The notes: generated by a model from the sequence alone, not told the origin. Shown: positions 1-8,959, counted from the first letter of the stretch. The stretch: 64,000 bases of DNA from CALMFG01 sp963674805 (GCA_963674805.2 CAXXNY010000005.1:124001-188000), one strand, 5' to 3'. Program-made: numbers and translations.

Positions 1-1
1 A

Positions 2-484
2 TTGTATATGCTGTTTACATTTATACTCCCCCTTGGCATGATAGTTGCGGGCTTATTGTGTTTCAGGGCATACAATGTAAGTGGAGATAAAAAAGCAGAA
101 AAAGATCCTAATGGATACAAGACGATTATAGAGTTTGCCGCCACGAAAGAAACAAGGGAAATTATTGAGGCGTGGGCATTAAAATCATTATTCCAAAAAG
201 GAAATCCGGCTTTCAGCAAGGTGCTGGATGAAAGTCAGCATACGTATTGCTTTAGCGCGCTGTCCATGTCATCCACAGCGTTCCTGACCATTGACATCAT
301 AGAAGAACGAGTACACGTAGCTGCCTGGGTAGAGTATGATATGATAATACGATTGCTCTCGTTTTTTATTATCCCCAAGCGTGTTCCGCTGGGTTCAAAC
401 AAAATCAGGCAGATTGCGGTTCGGGTGGCACCGAGAGCCAGCGTGAATAAGCTGCTTAAAATGCTCAACCAATCAGCGATATAG
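2..484 (+). CDS. Hypothetical membrane-anchored protein (possibly 5'-partial)
   Basis: I do not recognise this 160-residue protein. The N-terminus is a hydrophobic segment (about residues 3-21) that looks like a signal anchor. A soluble part with mixed charge follows, and a second hydrophobic patch lies near residues 115-125. The first in-frame start is the TTG at position 2, with ATG at 8 as an alternative. The window edge cuts off any upstream sequence, so the true start and ribosome binding site cannot be judged. It ends 50 bases before the HEAT-repeat membrane protein on the same strand, so the two may be co-transcribed. Function unknown. Confidence 0.55.
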   Translation: MYMLFTFILPLGMIVAGLLCFRAYNVSGDKKAEKDPNGYKTIIEFAATKETREIIEAWALKSLFQKGNPAFSKVLDESQHTYCFSALSMSSTAFLTIDIIEERVHVAAWVEYDMIIRLLSFFIIPKRVPLGSNKIRQIAVRVAPRASVNKLLKMLNQSAI

Positions 485-534
485 GGCATTAACAGGCAGG
501 CTATGGCAAAAAATCATAATTGCAGGAGGTTCAT

Positions 535-2997
535 ATGGAATTTTTATCTTCAATGGGTATTTTTTTATGGTTTTCTGAGACTTTTTTTCACAGGCTTATA
601 TATGGCATCATTTTAGTTGTTATTTTTGCACTTTCCACTATTATAAATGAGAAAAGACCGGATATGGAGGATGTTACAAATGTAACGGTTGGCTTTATCG
701 CTGCTTATTTAGTCACCTTGTTTTTAAAACAAAATATCTCGTACTGGATATTGATTTTTTATGCAGTGATGGCTATCGTATATGCGCTTTTTAGAAAATT
801 CGCACCTGTCTCTATGAAAAGAGTAAGAAAAAAAATAAAGAAACATATTATTGACGGAAACTATCGAGCGCTTGTTGATACTACAAAATTACATAATGAC
901 GAGGCCAATCGTATTATCCTTGATAACATTTCTGGTTTAAAAGGCGGTAAAACAATAGAAATACTTAAGGGAATTGGCATTGAAACCAAAGTATCAGCGA
1001 TTGAAGCAGCCGTTGCGCGTAATGATAATGATGCAATAAAATCGTTATTAAAAATAGCGAAGGATAAAACTGTTGGCGAAAAGGCTAAGGCAGCAATCCT
1101 TAATCTGATCAATACTTCATCGGTGCAGGAGCTTAGCGTGTTAATAAATGATAATAATGAATTTGTATGCAACTCGGCAGTGAAGTCATTGTTAGAACGT
1201 GATGAAAGCAGGGCAGGCGAAATTGTCGTGAAGCTTTCTTCAAAAGACCAGCTTCCTGCATACAAAATTGCGGAAAGCGTTTTACTAAAGTCATCGAACG
1301 AAAAATCGATTGAAACACTGATTGAAGCAGTGGGAAGAGACGATATTTTATCGGATAAGGCGAATAAAATATTTGATTTGCTAGCTCGGATGGATGAGGA
1401 GAAGGTTAGCAAGTCGATAGCCAAACACCTTGATAATACCTTGAAAAACAAAAAACTATCCATAATAAGATTTATTGACCATCATTACAATAAAATTCAC
1501 GCTGAACTAATCATATCGCTGCTTAATGACGATTGGGAGGTTGTTAAAGAAGAGACAATAGACCTGCTTAAAAAGAAATCATATGAAGAACACAAAAACG
1601 TGCTGATAGTTGAAGCCTTATTGAATCTTCTTAAAGAGGGCTCAAATAGCATAAAATTAAAGATAGTAGAATTATTAAAGATAAAACCATATGAAGAACA
1701 ATATGGCGAATTAGTCGTTGACGCAATACTGCAGCTGCTTAAAGATAAATCAAATGAAGAACAAAACGGCGAATTATTGGTTGGCGGACTCTTGCAGCTG
1801 CTTAAAGATAATTCACAGCGCGTTAGATTAGCGACAATCGAATTGATTAAAATAAAATCATATGAAGAAGAGAAGAGCGGACAATTAGCTGAAGCAGTAT
1901 TAGAGCTTCTCAACGATAATTCAAAAGATATTGAGCTTAAAACAATTGAATTACTAGAAACGAAGAGTAAGATCAGAAGAATGATTTTGAGCCTTGAACT
2001 TGGGAACATATTGGGTAAAGAAGAGCGTGAGCTCCTCTTAGTTATGGATGGGTTATTCGAAAAAGATACGTCAAGACAAACGTTAGAACAAGCAATTGAT
2101 TGCAAGTATCCATATGTTCGACTACGAGCAGTGGAAGCGATTGGAAAGAATATAACCTCGTTTGCCCCCGATATTCTGGATAAGGTTTTAAAGGATGAAG
2201 ACCAGGAAGTTCGTCAAATAGCAGTTAGGAATATTGCGGAAAGCGAGGGTGAAGAAGGGATTGATATCCTAAAGCAAATCATAAAAGGTGATTATGAGTC
2301 GGATATAGCTGCTATTGCAATTGAGAAGCTTAGCAAACAAAATATTGTAGAGATGATCCCTTTTTATATCGACCGTTTAAACAGCGTTAGCGGAAGTGCA
2401 GCAGAAAAGGCATTGGCGAATTTCGATGACGAACGCATAACTCAGCCTATAAGCAGTTATTTTGTACAGGCGTTAAAACATTTAGATTTGAGATTTGATA
2501 CTTTAAAGCATACAAGGATGGAGTATTATACAAAAGGTGACGATATATGGGAAACGGGAGCGTATAATGGTATTGGAAGACCTAAGGGGTATATTAAGGA
2601 GCGTATTCAGAAACATAAGGGAGTTGATATGACGGATATTCTATGCAGCGCTTTTTCTGAGTTAACAAAAGAACGTCCGGATGTTCGGGAGTATTCTTTG
2701 GATCCCTCTTTTAAAATTTCTGACGAGGATAATCTCCGATTACAACACTGGTCTGAGCAAAGAGTATTATTGATGAGATATCTAGCAGATAGGTTTCAAA
2801 TACTATATAAAAACGGCAGCGCTCTTTCTGCTTCTGAATTGGAGGAAAAAGAAAAGATATATTCTTTTTGCGAGAATTATCTTTATGATCCGAGTTCAGA
2901 AATAAACGTAATGGTTGACAGTGTCATTAATAGGGATAGATTTTTGAAAAAGCAAAAAGAGCACCTTGAGGAGTGGCTGGACGCACAACGCAAATGA
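535..2997 (+). CDS. Large membrane protein with HEAT-like repeats
   Basis: This 820-residue protein begins with about three hydrophobic helices (roughly residues 8-35, 48-66 and 70-88). A long soluble helical region follows and is rich in HEAT-like repeats. The clearest block (about residues 322-479) repeats units of the form LL-N/K-D-x-S followed by an I-x-L-L helix and a K-x-Y-E-E turn. HEAT repeats are protein-interaction scaffolds, so a membrane-tethered scaffold is the reasonable inference. A TTG at 520 extends the frame, but AGGAGG at 524-529 sits 5 bases before the ATG at 535, so I chose that ATG. The C-terminal 200 residues are charged and not repeat-like. The gene lies between a small membrane protein and a large secreted protein. 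No enzymatic motif was seen. Confidence 0.8.
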   Translation: MEFLSSMGIFLWFSETFFHRLIYGIILVVIFALSTIINEKRPDMEDVTNVTVGFIAAYLVTLFLKQNISYWILIFYAVMAIVYALFRKFAPVSMKRVRKKIKKHIIDGNYRALVDTTKLHNDEANRIILDNISGLKGGKTIEILKGIGIETKVSAIEAAVARNDNDAIKSLLKIAKDKTVGEKAKAAILNLINTSSVQELSVLINDNNEFVCNSAVKSLLERDESRAGEIVVKLSSKDQLPAYKIAESVLLKSSNEKSIETLIEAVGRDDILSDKANKIFDLLARMDEEKVSKSIAKHLDNTLKNKKLSIIRFIDHHYNKIHAELIISLLNDDWEVVKEETIDLLKKKSYEEHKNVLIVEALLNLLKEGSNSIKLKIVELLKIKPYEEQYGELVVDAILQLLKDKSNEEQNGELLVGGLLQLLKDNSQRVRLATIELIKIKSYEEEKSGQLAEAVLELLNDNSKDIELKTIELLETKSKIRRMILSLELGNILGKEERELLLVMDGLFEKDTSRQTLEQAIDCKYPYVRLRAVEAIGKNITSFAPDILDKVLKDEDQEVRQIAVRNIAESEGEEGIDILKQIIKGDYESDIAAIAIEKLSKQNIVEMIPFYIDRLNSVSGSAAEKALANFDDERITQPISSYFVQALKHLDLRFDTLKHTRMEYYTKGDDIWETGAYNGIGRPKGYIKERIQKHKGVDMTDILCSAFSELTKERPDVREYSLDPSFKISDEDNLRLQHWSEQRVLLMRYLADRFQILYKNGSALSASELEEKEKIYSFCENYLYDPSSEINVMVDSVINRDRFLKKQKEHLEEWLDAQRK
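1498..1970 (+). repeat. Degenerate tandem repeats encoding HEAT-like units
   Basis: Within the HEAT-repeat gene the DNA itself is repetitive. A leucine-rich stretch reading approximately CAGCTGCTTAAAGATAA occurs at about 1730 and again at about 1795. Codons for S/P-Y-E-E recur at about 1585, 1690 and 1860. The spacing is irregular (near 66 and 111 bases), so units have been gained or lost. The high similarity between neighbouring units suggests recent internal duplication. Confidence 0.6.
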
Positions 2998-3330
2998 GTG
3001 TTTCAACGCGAATGAACGCGATTATTCTGGTACAGCATGTCCAGTAAAGCTTGAGTGAACCCGTGAGCGATTGATTGTTTTGTCTAAATCTAATTGTGGG
3101 TTGCTTATTCAAGAGCGATGGGTTTGCGGAATGCCTGAAGGTGCAAAGGATATACGTTCTTGAGTGTAAAGAATAAAAGAATATATTTTTTATTCGTGAA
3201 ATAACGATACTGACAGGTGAAGGCTATGAAAAAATATTCGGATCGTATTATTAGCCTTTTCTTTGTGCAGATGCACCCGAAGGATGATGCGACAACCACG
3301 CATGCTGCATTCATGTGAAAGGATAAACGT
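2998..3330 (+). other. Intergenic region with no supported gene
   Basis: This stretch separates the HEAT-repeat gene from the large secreted-protein gene. It contains a 30-codon open frame at 3226-3318 that begins MKKYSDRII, but it has no strong ribosome binding site and no recognisable product. No convincing terminator or consensus promoter was found. Confidence 0.4.
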
Positions 3331-6300
3331 ATGAAAAGGATAGTATATGTTGTTTTATTAAGTTTCTTATGTATATTTTTGTTTTCTTTTGTGAGCTGTA
3401 TAAAAGCTGATGAAGCAGCGAATACAGGTTTAGACATATCCAACAATCAAGAGATTGATAAGATCGTCGGTCTTGTGCTGAATTCACCCGAAATGGTTGT
3501 AGAGCTTGAAGGGCAGGAATTATTGGATAGTATCACACGAGACATGGATGATGCTTCCGAAGCTGCTGATGTCACTGAGACTCATATCAATATATCCATG
3601 AACGCAGGCGAAGCCTTTTCAGGCGCGATTATAGACTTAGAAGATTATGAATTGTTATTTGAGAATCAAAGCCAGGCATATTTATATAAGATTCAACCAA
3701 GCAGTGCACCCAATGAGTATCAGTTTTCATTGGGATATGAAGATTTATGGGTGGATATGTTTGTACGGGAGCAATCGAGTTTTGAATGCGGGCTGTCGAC
3801 AAACTCTGGTTGGCAGAGGCTAAGCAGCGATGACGGCAGTGATACGCGTCAGTTTTCATATGTTGAAGATGCCTGGTACTATGTTTTGATTGCAATGGAT
3901 GAAACATATAACTATACGTTTTTCATGTGGGAAGAAGATAATGCGGCAAACCACGCATATATGAATTACGATTTAAGCAATGGCATAGATAAAACACATA
4001 AGCAGAATGCTCAGCCTTTTGGATTAGTCCTGGTTATTATGGAAGCGCCTGTAGATATCAATTTTGGTATTGCTTCATTGAAAATGTATGCGTTCAATCA
4101 TTCAAATGATTCAGCAAGTCTTGACATTAATGCATATTTGGAAAACAATCAAAATTATGAGCAAGAGATTGTTTCTAACCCTGCGCCCACCCCTGAGCCC
4201 ACACCAGTTCCGTCAATTAATCGCGTGAAGATGCCCGCGGTGGTGTCTGATCATGCGCAGTTTTTGAAACACGTAAGCGCTGAAGAAACACCGGGATTTG
4301 TTACAGAGATGGAAACACCGATTGAGTCATTGGTTTCTCCTGAAGATGATGCTTATTATGTTGAGTTTAACCCGGATAAAATTTACAGTTTACAGATTGA
4401 TCGCCCAAATATGCCAACCTACACTTGGTATGTTAACGGAAGTAACGAAGACAGAATTTCGGAAATCGTTATTGAATTTGACATGCTGGAGACCATTCAC
4501 CCGCTTCATCCAGGCTATTTTGGCTACGAAAGAGGATATTATATTACCCTTCACCATTTTCAATTAATACCACTCAATCCGTTCTGGGTAAATATTAACG
4601 ATAGGGACAATGAGGGCGGCGCAAGAAAAGACACAGACCGTGAAGGGATGCTTGAAACACCTGAGTATGGAGAGAATTTAGAAAAATATGCGCAACAAGA
4701 AGGAAAACACATTACCATCACTATTCCATATTCAGAGTTTAAATATGCAGCGAAAGATTTAACGCTGCAGTTTTTGCCGGGAACGACATTTGCGAATCTT
4801 TCAATAAACGCTTGGGGATCGGAAGAGCTGAACACGGATACGGTTGAGGAGCTTTCTGAGACTGTGGAACTGCCAAAGCGCAATTTGATGCGCGAGGCCG
4901 TTATGCCTTCGCTTTTAGTTCAACAATCAGCAGAGGAAGAGCAGGCTTCATATGAAAGCACGGACACGTCTGAAGCATTTGGCGGGATCTTTTGGTCCAA
5001 TGAAGTGATGGCAGCGGGGCATGTTATCAATGATGACGGCTCAATTAGTATGCCGGCTCCGTTATATGACCTTGATGAATATGCGGATGAGATACAGGGT
5101 AAATATGCGGTAATTCCTGAAGGTCTTGTGGCCGCGCTCAAAACATTGACAACTTATGATTATCTGAATGGGAATTGCAACCAAGATAGAGAAAAATGGC
5201 AAAGCGACCGACTCGCGGTAATTAATTTTGTTTTAGAAAATATGATCGACGAAACGGGTCAGTTTTATGGTATTTATGATATTGAACAAGGGAAACTTGT
5301 AGCGACCGATCGTAAAAGCGCAGTACTACCAATCCTGACGATGATGCTTCCGACAGGTGAACAAAAGGGCTTATCAAATAATCAAATTGATTTTATGATG
5401 AATGCCATTATCGCAAATGAACTTGTTCGGGTCGGGGATACACTTTATTATGCACCTTATGGCGTAAGCGAAGACGGAACAATGAATCTCAAACTATCAG
5501 ATTTTGCGATGACAAATAATTTGTATGATGTTTTTGTTGAGTATTCCAACGATCGGAGTCGTTTGGAAGAGCCATTTGGGTTAGCCATGCTGCTCGAAGG
5601 ATATGTCAATTCTCTAAGACTAATATATGAAGCACAACTTCAGGCAGAAACACGGTTACCTGCCTCACAATTAACGGTTGTTTTTGCGGATAATGGCAAC
5701 ACCTATGCGCTGTATCCGTCTGAAACGTTTAATATTAACGATACCTTTTTTGCCGTGGGCTTCGATTCTGTGGCTACTGATAGATTTGGGGTTATTGATA
5801 ATGGCTTGGGACCTTTCTCTGCCCTAAAATATGACCGCACCGAAGGTGCTAGTGCCAAGAAATTGACAAGCGGTGAAGACGGCGTATATAGTGAAAGGCA
5901 GGAAAAATATATTCGACAGTGTGAGGCGGAGTATGCTGAAATATATAATTACTATATGATTCAAACGTTATATTATGAGATTTGGCTGCATACCTATAAT
6001 TTCCTGCAGATACAAACATCTGATACAGCGTATGCGCCTATGTATAATGTGAAAACAGGCGAGATGATCAAAGCATCAGCAGAGCCGCTTTATCCTGAAT
6101 TTAGTGAATTCTCTGGTTTGATTGAACGCTTTGGAACACCGGCAACTTCATTATTATATCATTTGCTTGTCGGTGTCTTTAATAACGAAGACGCAATTAG
6201 GGAAACCGCACAGCTGGTTGCTGTGCATTATGATATATATACATGCCAAATGTTTTGTTCGCAAGACTATGATTTTTCGAATCCGGATTTCTTTGCAGAT

Positions 6301-6537
6301 AATGGATTTAATGTTTGGGGATATGATTCCTGCAATTATGGTTTTTATTTGACGTCAGAGCAAGGAACATGGCCGCCTTATAATAGGATTGGACTTAATC
6401 TTAATCGAGAAGATTGGCGAGCATATACGATGCGAAAGATCAATGAAAACACACGCCGTGAAGCAGATCTTGTAACACCTGACGACGCGTTTCCCCTCTT
6501 TTATGACCATATTCCGGAGGTGGAAATTATCAGCTGA
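3331..6537 (+). CDS. Large secreted protein, possible lipoprotein, unknown function
   Basis: This 1068-residue protein starts with a classical export signal: MKR, then a hydrophobic core to about residue 22, then FVSC. The cysteine at residue 23 makes a weak lipobox, so it may be lipid-anchored; otherwise it would be cut and released. A Pro/Thr-rich linker (PAPTPEPTPVP) at about residues 283-293 divides an N-terminal region from a large C-terminal part rich in Tyr, Asn and Asp. That composition is usual for extracellular or carbohydrate-facing proteins. I see no catalytic motif I trust. AAAGGAT upstream of ATG 3331 is a plausible binding site. It stands alone in its transcription unit, upstream of an insertion sequence. 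Function unknown. Confidence 0.75.
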   Translation: MKRIVYVVLLSFLCIFLFSFVSCIKADEAANTGLDISNNQEIDKIVGLVLNSPEMVVELEGQELLDSITRDMDDASEAADVTETHINISMNAGEAFSGAIIDLEDYELLFENQSQAYLYKIQPSSAPNEYQFSLGYEDLWVDMFVREQSSFECGLSTNSGWQRLSSDDGSDTRQFSYVEDAWYYVLIAMDETYNYTFFMWEEDNAANHAYMNYDLSNGIDKTHKQNAQPFGLVLVIMEAPVDINFGIASLKMYAFNHSNDSASLDINAYLENNQNYEQEIVSNPAPTPEPTPVPSINRVKMPAVVSDHAQFLKHVSAEETPGFVTEMETPIESLVSPEDDAYYVEFNPDKIYSLQIDRPNMPTYTWYVNGSNEDRISEIVIEFDMLETIHPLHPGYFGYERGYYITLHHFQLIPLNPFWVNINDRDNEGGARKDTDREGMLETPEYGENLEKYAQQEGKHITITIPYSEFKYAAKDLTLQFLPGTTFANLSINAWGSEELNTDTVEELSETVELPKRNLMREAVMPSLLVQQSAEEEQASYESTDTSEAFGGIFWSNEVMAAGHVINDDGSISMPAPLYDLDEYADEIQGKYAVIPEGLVAALKTLTTYDYLNGNCNQDREKWQSDRLAVINFVLENMIDETGQFYGIYDIEQGKLVATDRKSAVLPILTMMLPTGEQKGLSNNQIDFMMNAIIANELVRVGDTLYYAPYGVSEDGTMNLKLSDFAMTNNLYDVFVEYSNDRSRLEEPFGLAMLLEGYVNSLRLIYEAQLQAETRLPASQLTVVFADNGNTYALYPSETFNINDTFFAVGFDSVATDRFGVIDNGLGPFSALKYDRTEGASAKKLTSGEDGVYSERQEKYIRQCEAEYAEIYNYYMIQTLYYEIWLHTYNFLQIQTSDTAYAPMYNVKTGEMIKASAEPLYPEFSEFSGLIERFGTPATSLLYHLLVGVFNNEDAIRETAQLVAVHYDIYTCQMFCSQDYDFSNPDFFADNGFNVWGYDSCNYGFYLTSEQGTWPPYNRIGLNLNREDWRAYTMRKINENTRREADLVTPDDAFPLFYDHIPEVEIIS

Positions 6538-6628
6538 TGTGAATGTTAACGACGCATGTAAAATGTAAGAAAGGGTCGAACGAAAAAAGCAGTTATTAAG
6601 CAGTGCAGTTGAGCGTATTTGATATATT

Positions 6629-6655
6629 AAACCTCTAAAAAATATCTGGAGGTTT
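6629..6655 (+). promoter_or_regulatory. Hairpin sequestering the transposase ribosome binding site (IS copy 1)
   Basis: AAACCTC (6629-6635) pairs with GAGGTTT (6649-6655) across a 13-base loop. The GGAGG Shine-Dalgarno of the transposase lies in the 3' arm. The same arms are kept in the second copy although the loop differs, which supports selection for pairing. Such a stem would limit translation of read-through transcripts. Confidence 0.6.
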
Positions 6656-6660
6656 TTTAT

Positions 6661-7803
6661 ATGAAAACAACTTATTCAGAGGAGCAAAAACACGGATTAG
6701 TAAAGCGGTATTATGATGGGGAATCCGCTTCTAATATATGCATCCAGACTGGCGTGCCCCGTAGTACATTCTACACTTGGGTTAAACCTTACAGGACAGT
6801 CGGGGCGGCATTAGGAAATGAGGTTAATGTTGCAAATTATACAAGACAGAAACAGCGTATAGACCGACTTGAAAGCATGATTGAAGTGCTTCAAACTGTG
6901 GATTGTTCCCTATCTTCGCCGCTTCAAACCAAATTGAGTGAATTAGAAAAGTTATATGGGCAATACAGCGTTCACGTCTTATGCGATTCATTGGATGTCT
7001 CAAGAGGAACATTTTATAACCATATCCTACGCAATAAAAAGGATAAAAATAGTTTTAGGGTGCGCAGAGAAAACTTAAGCAAATCAATTCGCGAAGTGTT
7101 TGAAGAAAGCAATCAGATTTATGGAGCCAGAAAGATAAGAGCTGTTTTGAAATCACGTGGTATTAACACGACCGATGAAATGGTTGCAGAGTTAATGCAA
7201 TCCATGAATCTTCAAAGTACTCGAAGTGATACCAAAAGGCAGTACAGGCGCTTGGGTTTATTAGAAAAGAAAACAGATGCGTTAAAGCTGAATTTTACTG
7301 TAAAGGCACCGAACCAAATATGGGTAAGCGATGTAACGTATTTTCGATTATTTAATACGACACGGCATATATGCGTGATTATTGACCTATATTCCAGAAA
7401 AGTTATTAGCTATAAGATGTCAAAAAGACATAGTACTCAATTGATTACGGCGACATTTAAGAATGCCTACAAAGAAAGACAACCAGACAGCAAATTAATT
7501 TTTCATAGTGACAGGGGTGTGCAATATGCAGCCTATGCTTTTAGAAATCTATTATTATCATTAAATGTTGCGCAATCTTTTTCACCATCCGGTAAACCAT
7601 GCCATAATGCTGTCATGGAATCTTTTTTTGCATCCCTTAAAAAAGAAGAACTATATCGGGTTCGTTATCGTTCGGTAAGAGACTTTGAGGAAAGCGTTAA
7701 TGAATATATGGCGCGATATAATAACAAACGTCCACATGCCACATTACGATATAAGACGCCAAACGCCTATGAACAGGCGTATTTTGATGAACAAAACGAG
7801 TAG
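6661..7803 (+). CDS. IS3-family transposase, single-frame
   Basis: This 380-residue protein joins both parts normally split into orfA and orfB of IS3 elements. Residues 1-45 form a helix-turn-helix (GVPRSTFYTWV) and residues about 60-90 a leucine-zipper-like helix. From about residue 205 comes a DDE integrase core, with first Asp in WVSDVTYF, second in FHSDRGVQY, and the Glu in NAVMESFFASLKKEE. It would cut and join the ends of its own element. No frameshift signal is needed because the reading frame is continuous. The start is ATG 6661, 8 bases after GGAGG. It is roughly 75-80 percent identical by eye to the second copy. Confidence 0.92.
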   Translation: MKTTYSEEQKHGLVKRYYDGESASNICIQTGVPRSTFYTWVKPYRTVGAALGNEVNVANYTRQKQRIDRLESMIEVLQTVDCSLSSPLQTKLSELEKLYGQYSVHVLCDSLDVSRGTFYNHILRNKKDKNSFRVRRENLSKSIREVFEESNQIYGARKIRAVLKSRGINTTDEMVAELMQSMNLQSTRSDTKRQYRRLGLLEKKTDALKLNFTVKAPNQIWVSDVTYFRLFNTTRHICVIIDLYSRKVISYKMSKRHSTQLITATFKNAYKERQPDSKLIFHSDRGVQYAAYAFRNLLLSLNVAQSFSPSGKPCHNAVMESFFASLKKEELYRVRYRSVRDFEESVNEYMARYNNKRPHATLRYKTPNAYEQAYFDEQNE

Positions 7804-7944
7804 TTGAATTGGACAAAGGGGTTCAGATGTCTCGAATTTGGCGTTTTGTAGAGCAAAATTTGAATGTTTGTGAGAAGAGGACCAGGACACAAAAAATGTA
7901 AATTTTTTAGAAAAGGCCGGAAACAGTAGGGGTTTGGACATAAA

Positions 7945-7996
7945 AAGGTACCTAGATATGAACTGTCCAATAAAAATGTTCAGATCCGGGTACCTT
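7945..7996 (-). terminator. Long hairpin at the right end of IS copy 1, terminator-like toward the element
   Basis: Two 19-base arms, 7945-7963 and 7978-7996, are complementary except for three positions and enclose a 14-base loop. On the minus strand the stem is followed by a run of five T. It would therefore stop transcription entering the element from the right. The same structure ends copy 2. Confidence 0.6.
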
Positions 7997-8787
7997 GTTC
8001 AGAGAAGCTAAAAGGTCTTTCCGAGAGCATCCGGGAGCACGGCGTTATTACACCCATTCTGGTTCGCCCGATTAAGGATGAGAAGTATGATTATGAAATC
8101 ATCTCCGGACACAACCGGGTGCAGGCCAGTCGGCTGGCCGGGCTGGACGAAATCCCTAGCACCGTCAAAGAGCTGGATGACGAGGTTGCCACGATTTTGA
8201 TGGTGGACTCCAACCTTGAACAGCGGTAAAACATTTTGCCCAGTGAAAAAGCATTCGCGTATAAATACAAGCTGGAAGCGATTAAGGCACAGGGAAAGCG
8301 CAGAGATTTAACTTCCACGCAACTTGCGTGGAAGTCGGAATCTGCTGATGAGCTAGGAGCGAATAGTACTGAGAGCGGGGATACTGTTCGGAGGTATATC
8401 CGCTTAACCAACCTTAACAATCAACTCCTTGAAAAGGTGGATGAGCGAAAGTTGGCTTTTATCCCTGCGGTTGAATTGTCTTACCTGTCGAAGAAAGAGC
8501 AGGGCTTTTTGGTGGACGTTTTGACTCGTGAAGAGAACTTCGGTGTTCCGATGAAGCAGGCATCGATGCTGAAAAACATGTCCCAAACCAAGCCGCTGAC
8601 CTTTGAGCAAATCGACCAGATCATGACGGCAAAGACCAGAAATACGGTCTCATCGTTTAAGGTGCCGTATAAGAAGGTGCAGGACTTCTTCCCGAAAACG
8701 GTAACACCCAAGGAGTTTGAGAAAACGATTATCGAAGCGCTGTCTTACTATTTTGAGCATCAGCAGGATTTGGATTTAGACAGATAG
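7997..8787 (+). pseudogene. ParB-family partition protein, truncated and interrupted
   Basis: The frame downstream of the insertion sequence reads as a ParB N-terminal domain: SESIREHGVITPILVRP, then the ISGHNRVQASRLAGL box, then MVDSNLEQR. An in-frame TAA at 8227 replaces the codon expected before ILPSEKAFAYK. The same frame then continues to 8787 through the helix-turn-helix (VRRYIRLTNL) and a KVPYKKVQDFFP tail. The first part of the protein is missing because the IS boundary lies inside the gene. This subtype is typical of ParB-like proteins carried by conjugative elements and plasmids of Clostridia. A remnant starting at TTG 8236 could still be translated but would lack the nucleotide-binding box. 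Confidence 0.8.
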
Positions 8788-8818
8788 GATAAACAACTAA
8801 ATAGTATTAAGTCACTTC

Positions 8819-8842
8819 AGGGCATCTTCGGATGTCCTTTTT
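8819..8842 (+). terminator. Terminator with UUCG tetraloop after parB remnant
   Basis: AGGGCATC, a TTCG loop and GATGTCCT form an 8-pair stem with one wobble, followed by a run of T. This is a textbook intrinsic terminator 31 bases after the parB stop. Confidence 0.8.
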
Positions 8843-8863
8843 CTATGATAAAAAGGAGAGATT

Positions 8864-8959
8864 ATGAATATATTTATGATTGTGCTGGCCTGCCTGATCG
8901 TGTGCTTTGAGCTGTTTATCTTCATTCTCTTTATTATCTTACTTCAGATGAGGACATGA
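8864..8959 (+). CDS. Tiny single-helix membrane protein
   Basis: This 31-residue product is almost entirely one hydrophobic helix (MNIFMIVLACLIVCFELF and onward) ending in QMRT. It has a strong site, AAAAGGAGAG, about 6 bases before ATG 8864. Its stop overlaps the next start as ATGA at 8956-8959, so the two are translationally coupled. It lies between a parB remnant and an ardA remnant, which points to mobile-element cargo. Function unknown. Confidence 0.6.
   Translation: MNIFMIVLACLIVCFELFIFILFIILLQMRT

Larger units (their letters stand above)
6629..7996 (+). mobile_element. IS3-family insertion sequence, copy 1
   Basis: The element carries one complete transposase frame and about 190 bases of non-coding tail. 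The right boundary at 7996 is set by comparison with the second copy: both share sequence up to GGTACCTT and then differ. The left boundary is not resolved; 6629 is the start of the conserved hairpin, and sequence further left differs between copies. Terminal inverted repeats of the usual IS3 kind are not evident. The insertion has removed the 5' part of a parB gene that resumes at 7997. Confidence 0.75.

Noticed and set aside
861..2105. Long minus-strand open frames opposite the HEAT-repeat gene
   Set aside because: They mirror the leucine- and lysine-rich coding strand, have Ser-rich meaningless translations and no ribosome binding sites.
3226..3318. 30-codon open frame MKKYSDRII
   Set aside because: Weak ribosome binding site, no recognisable domain, and no second copy to compare; kept only as a note in the gap entry.
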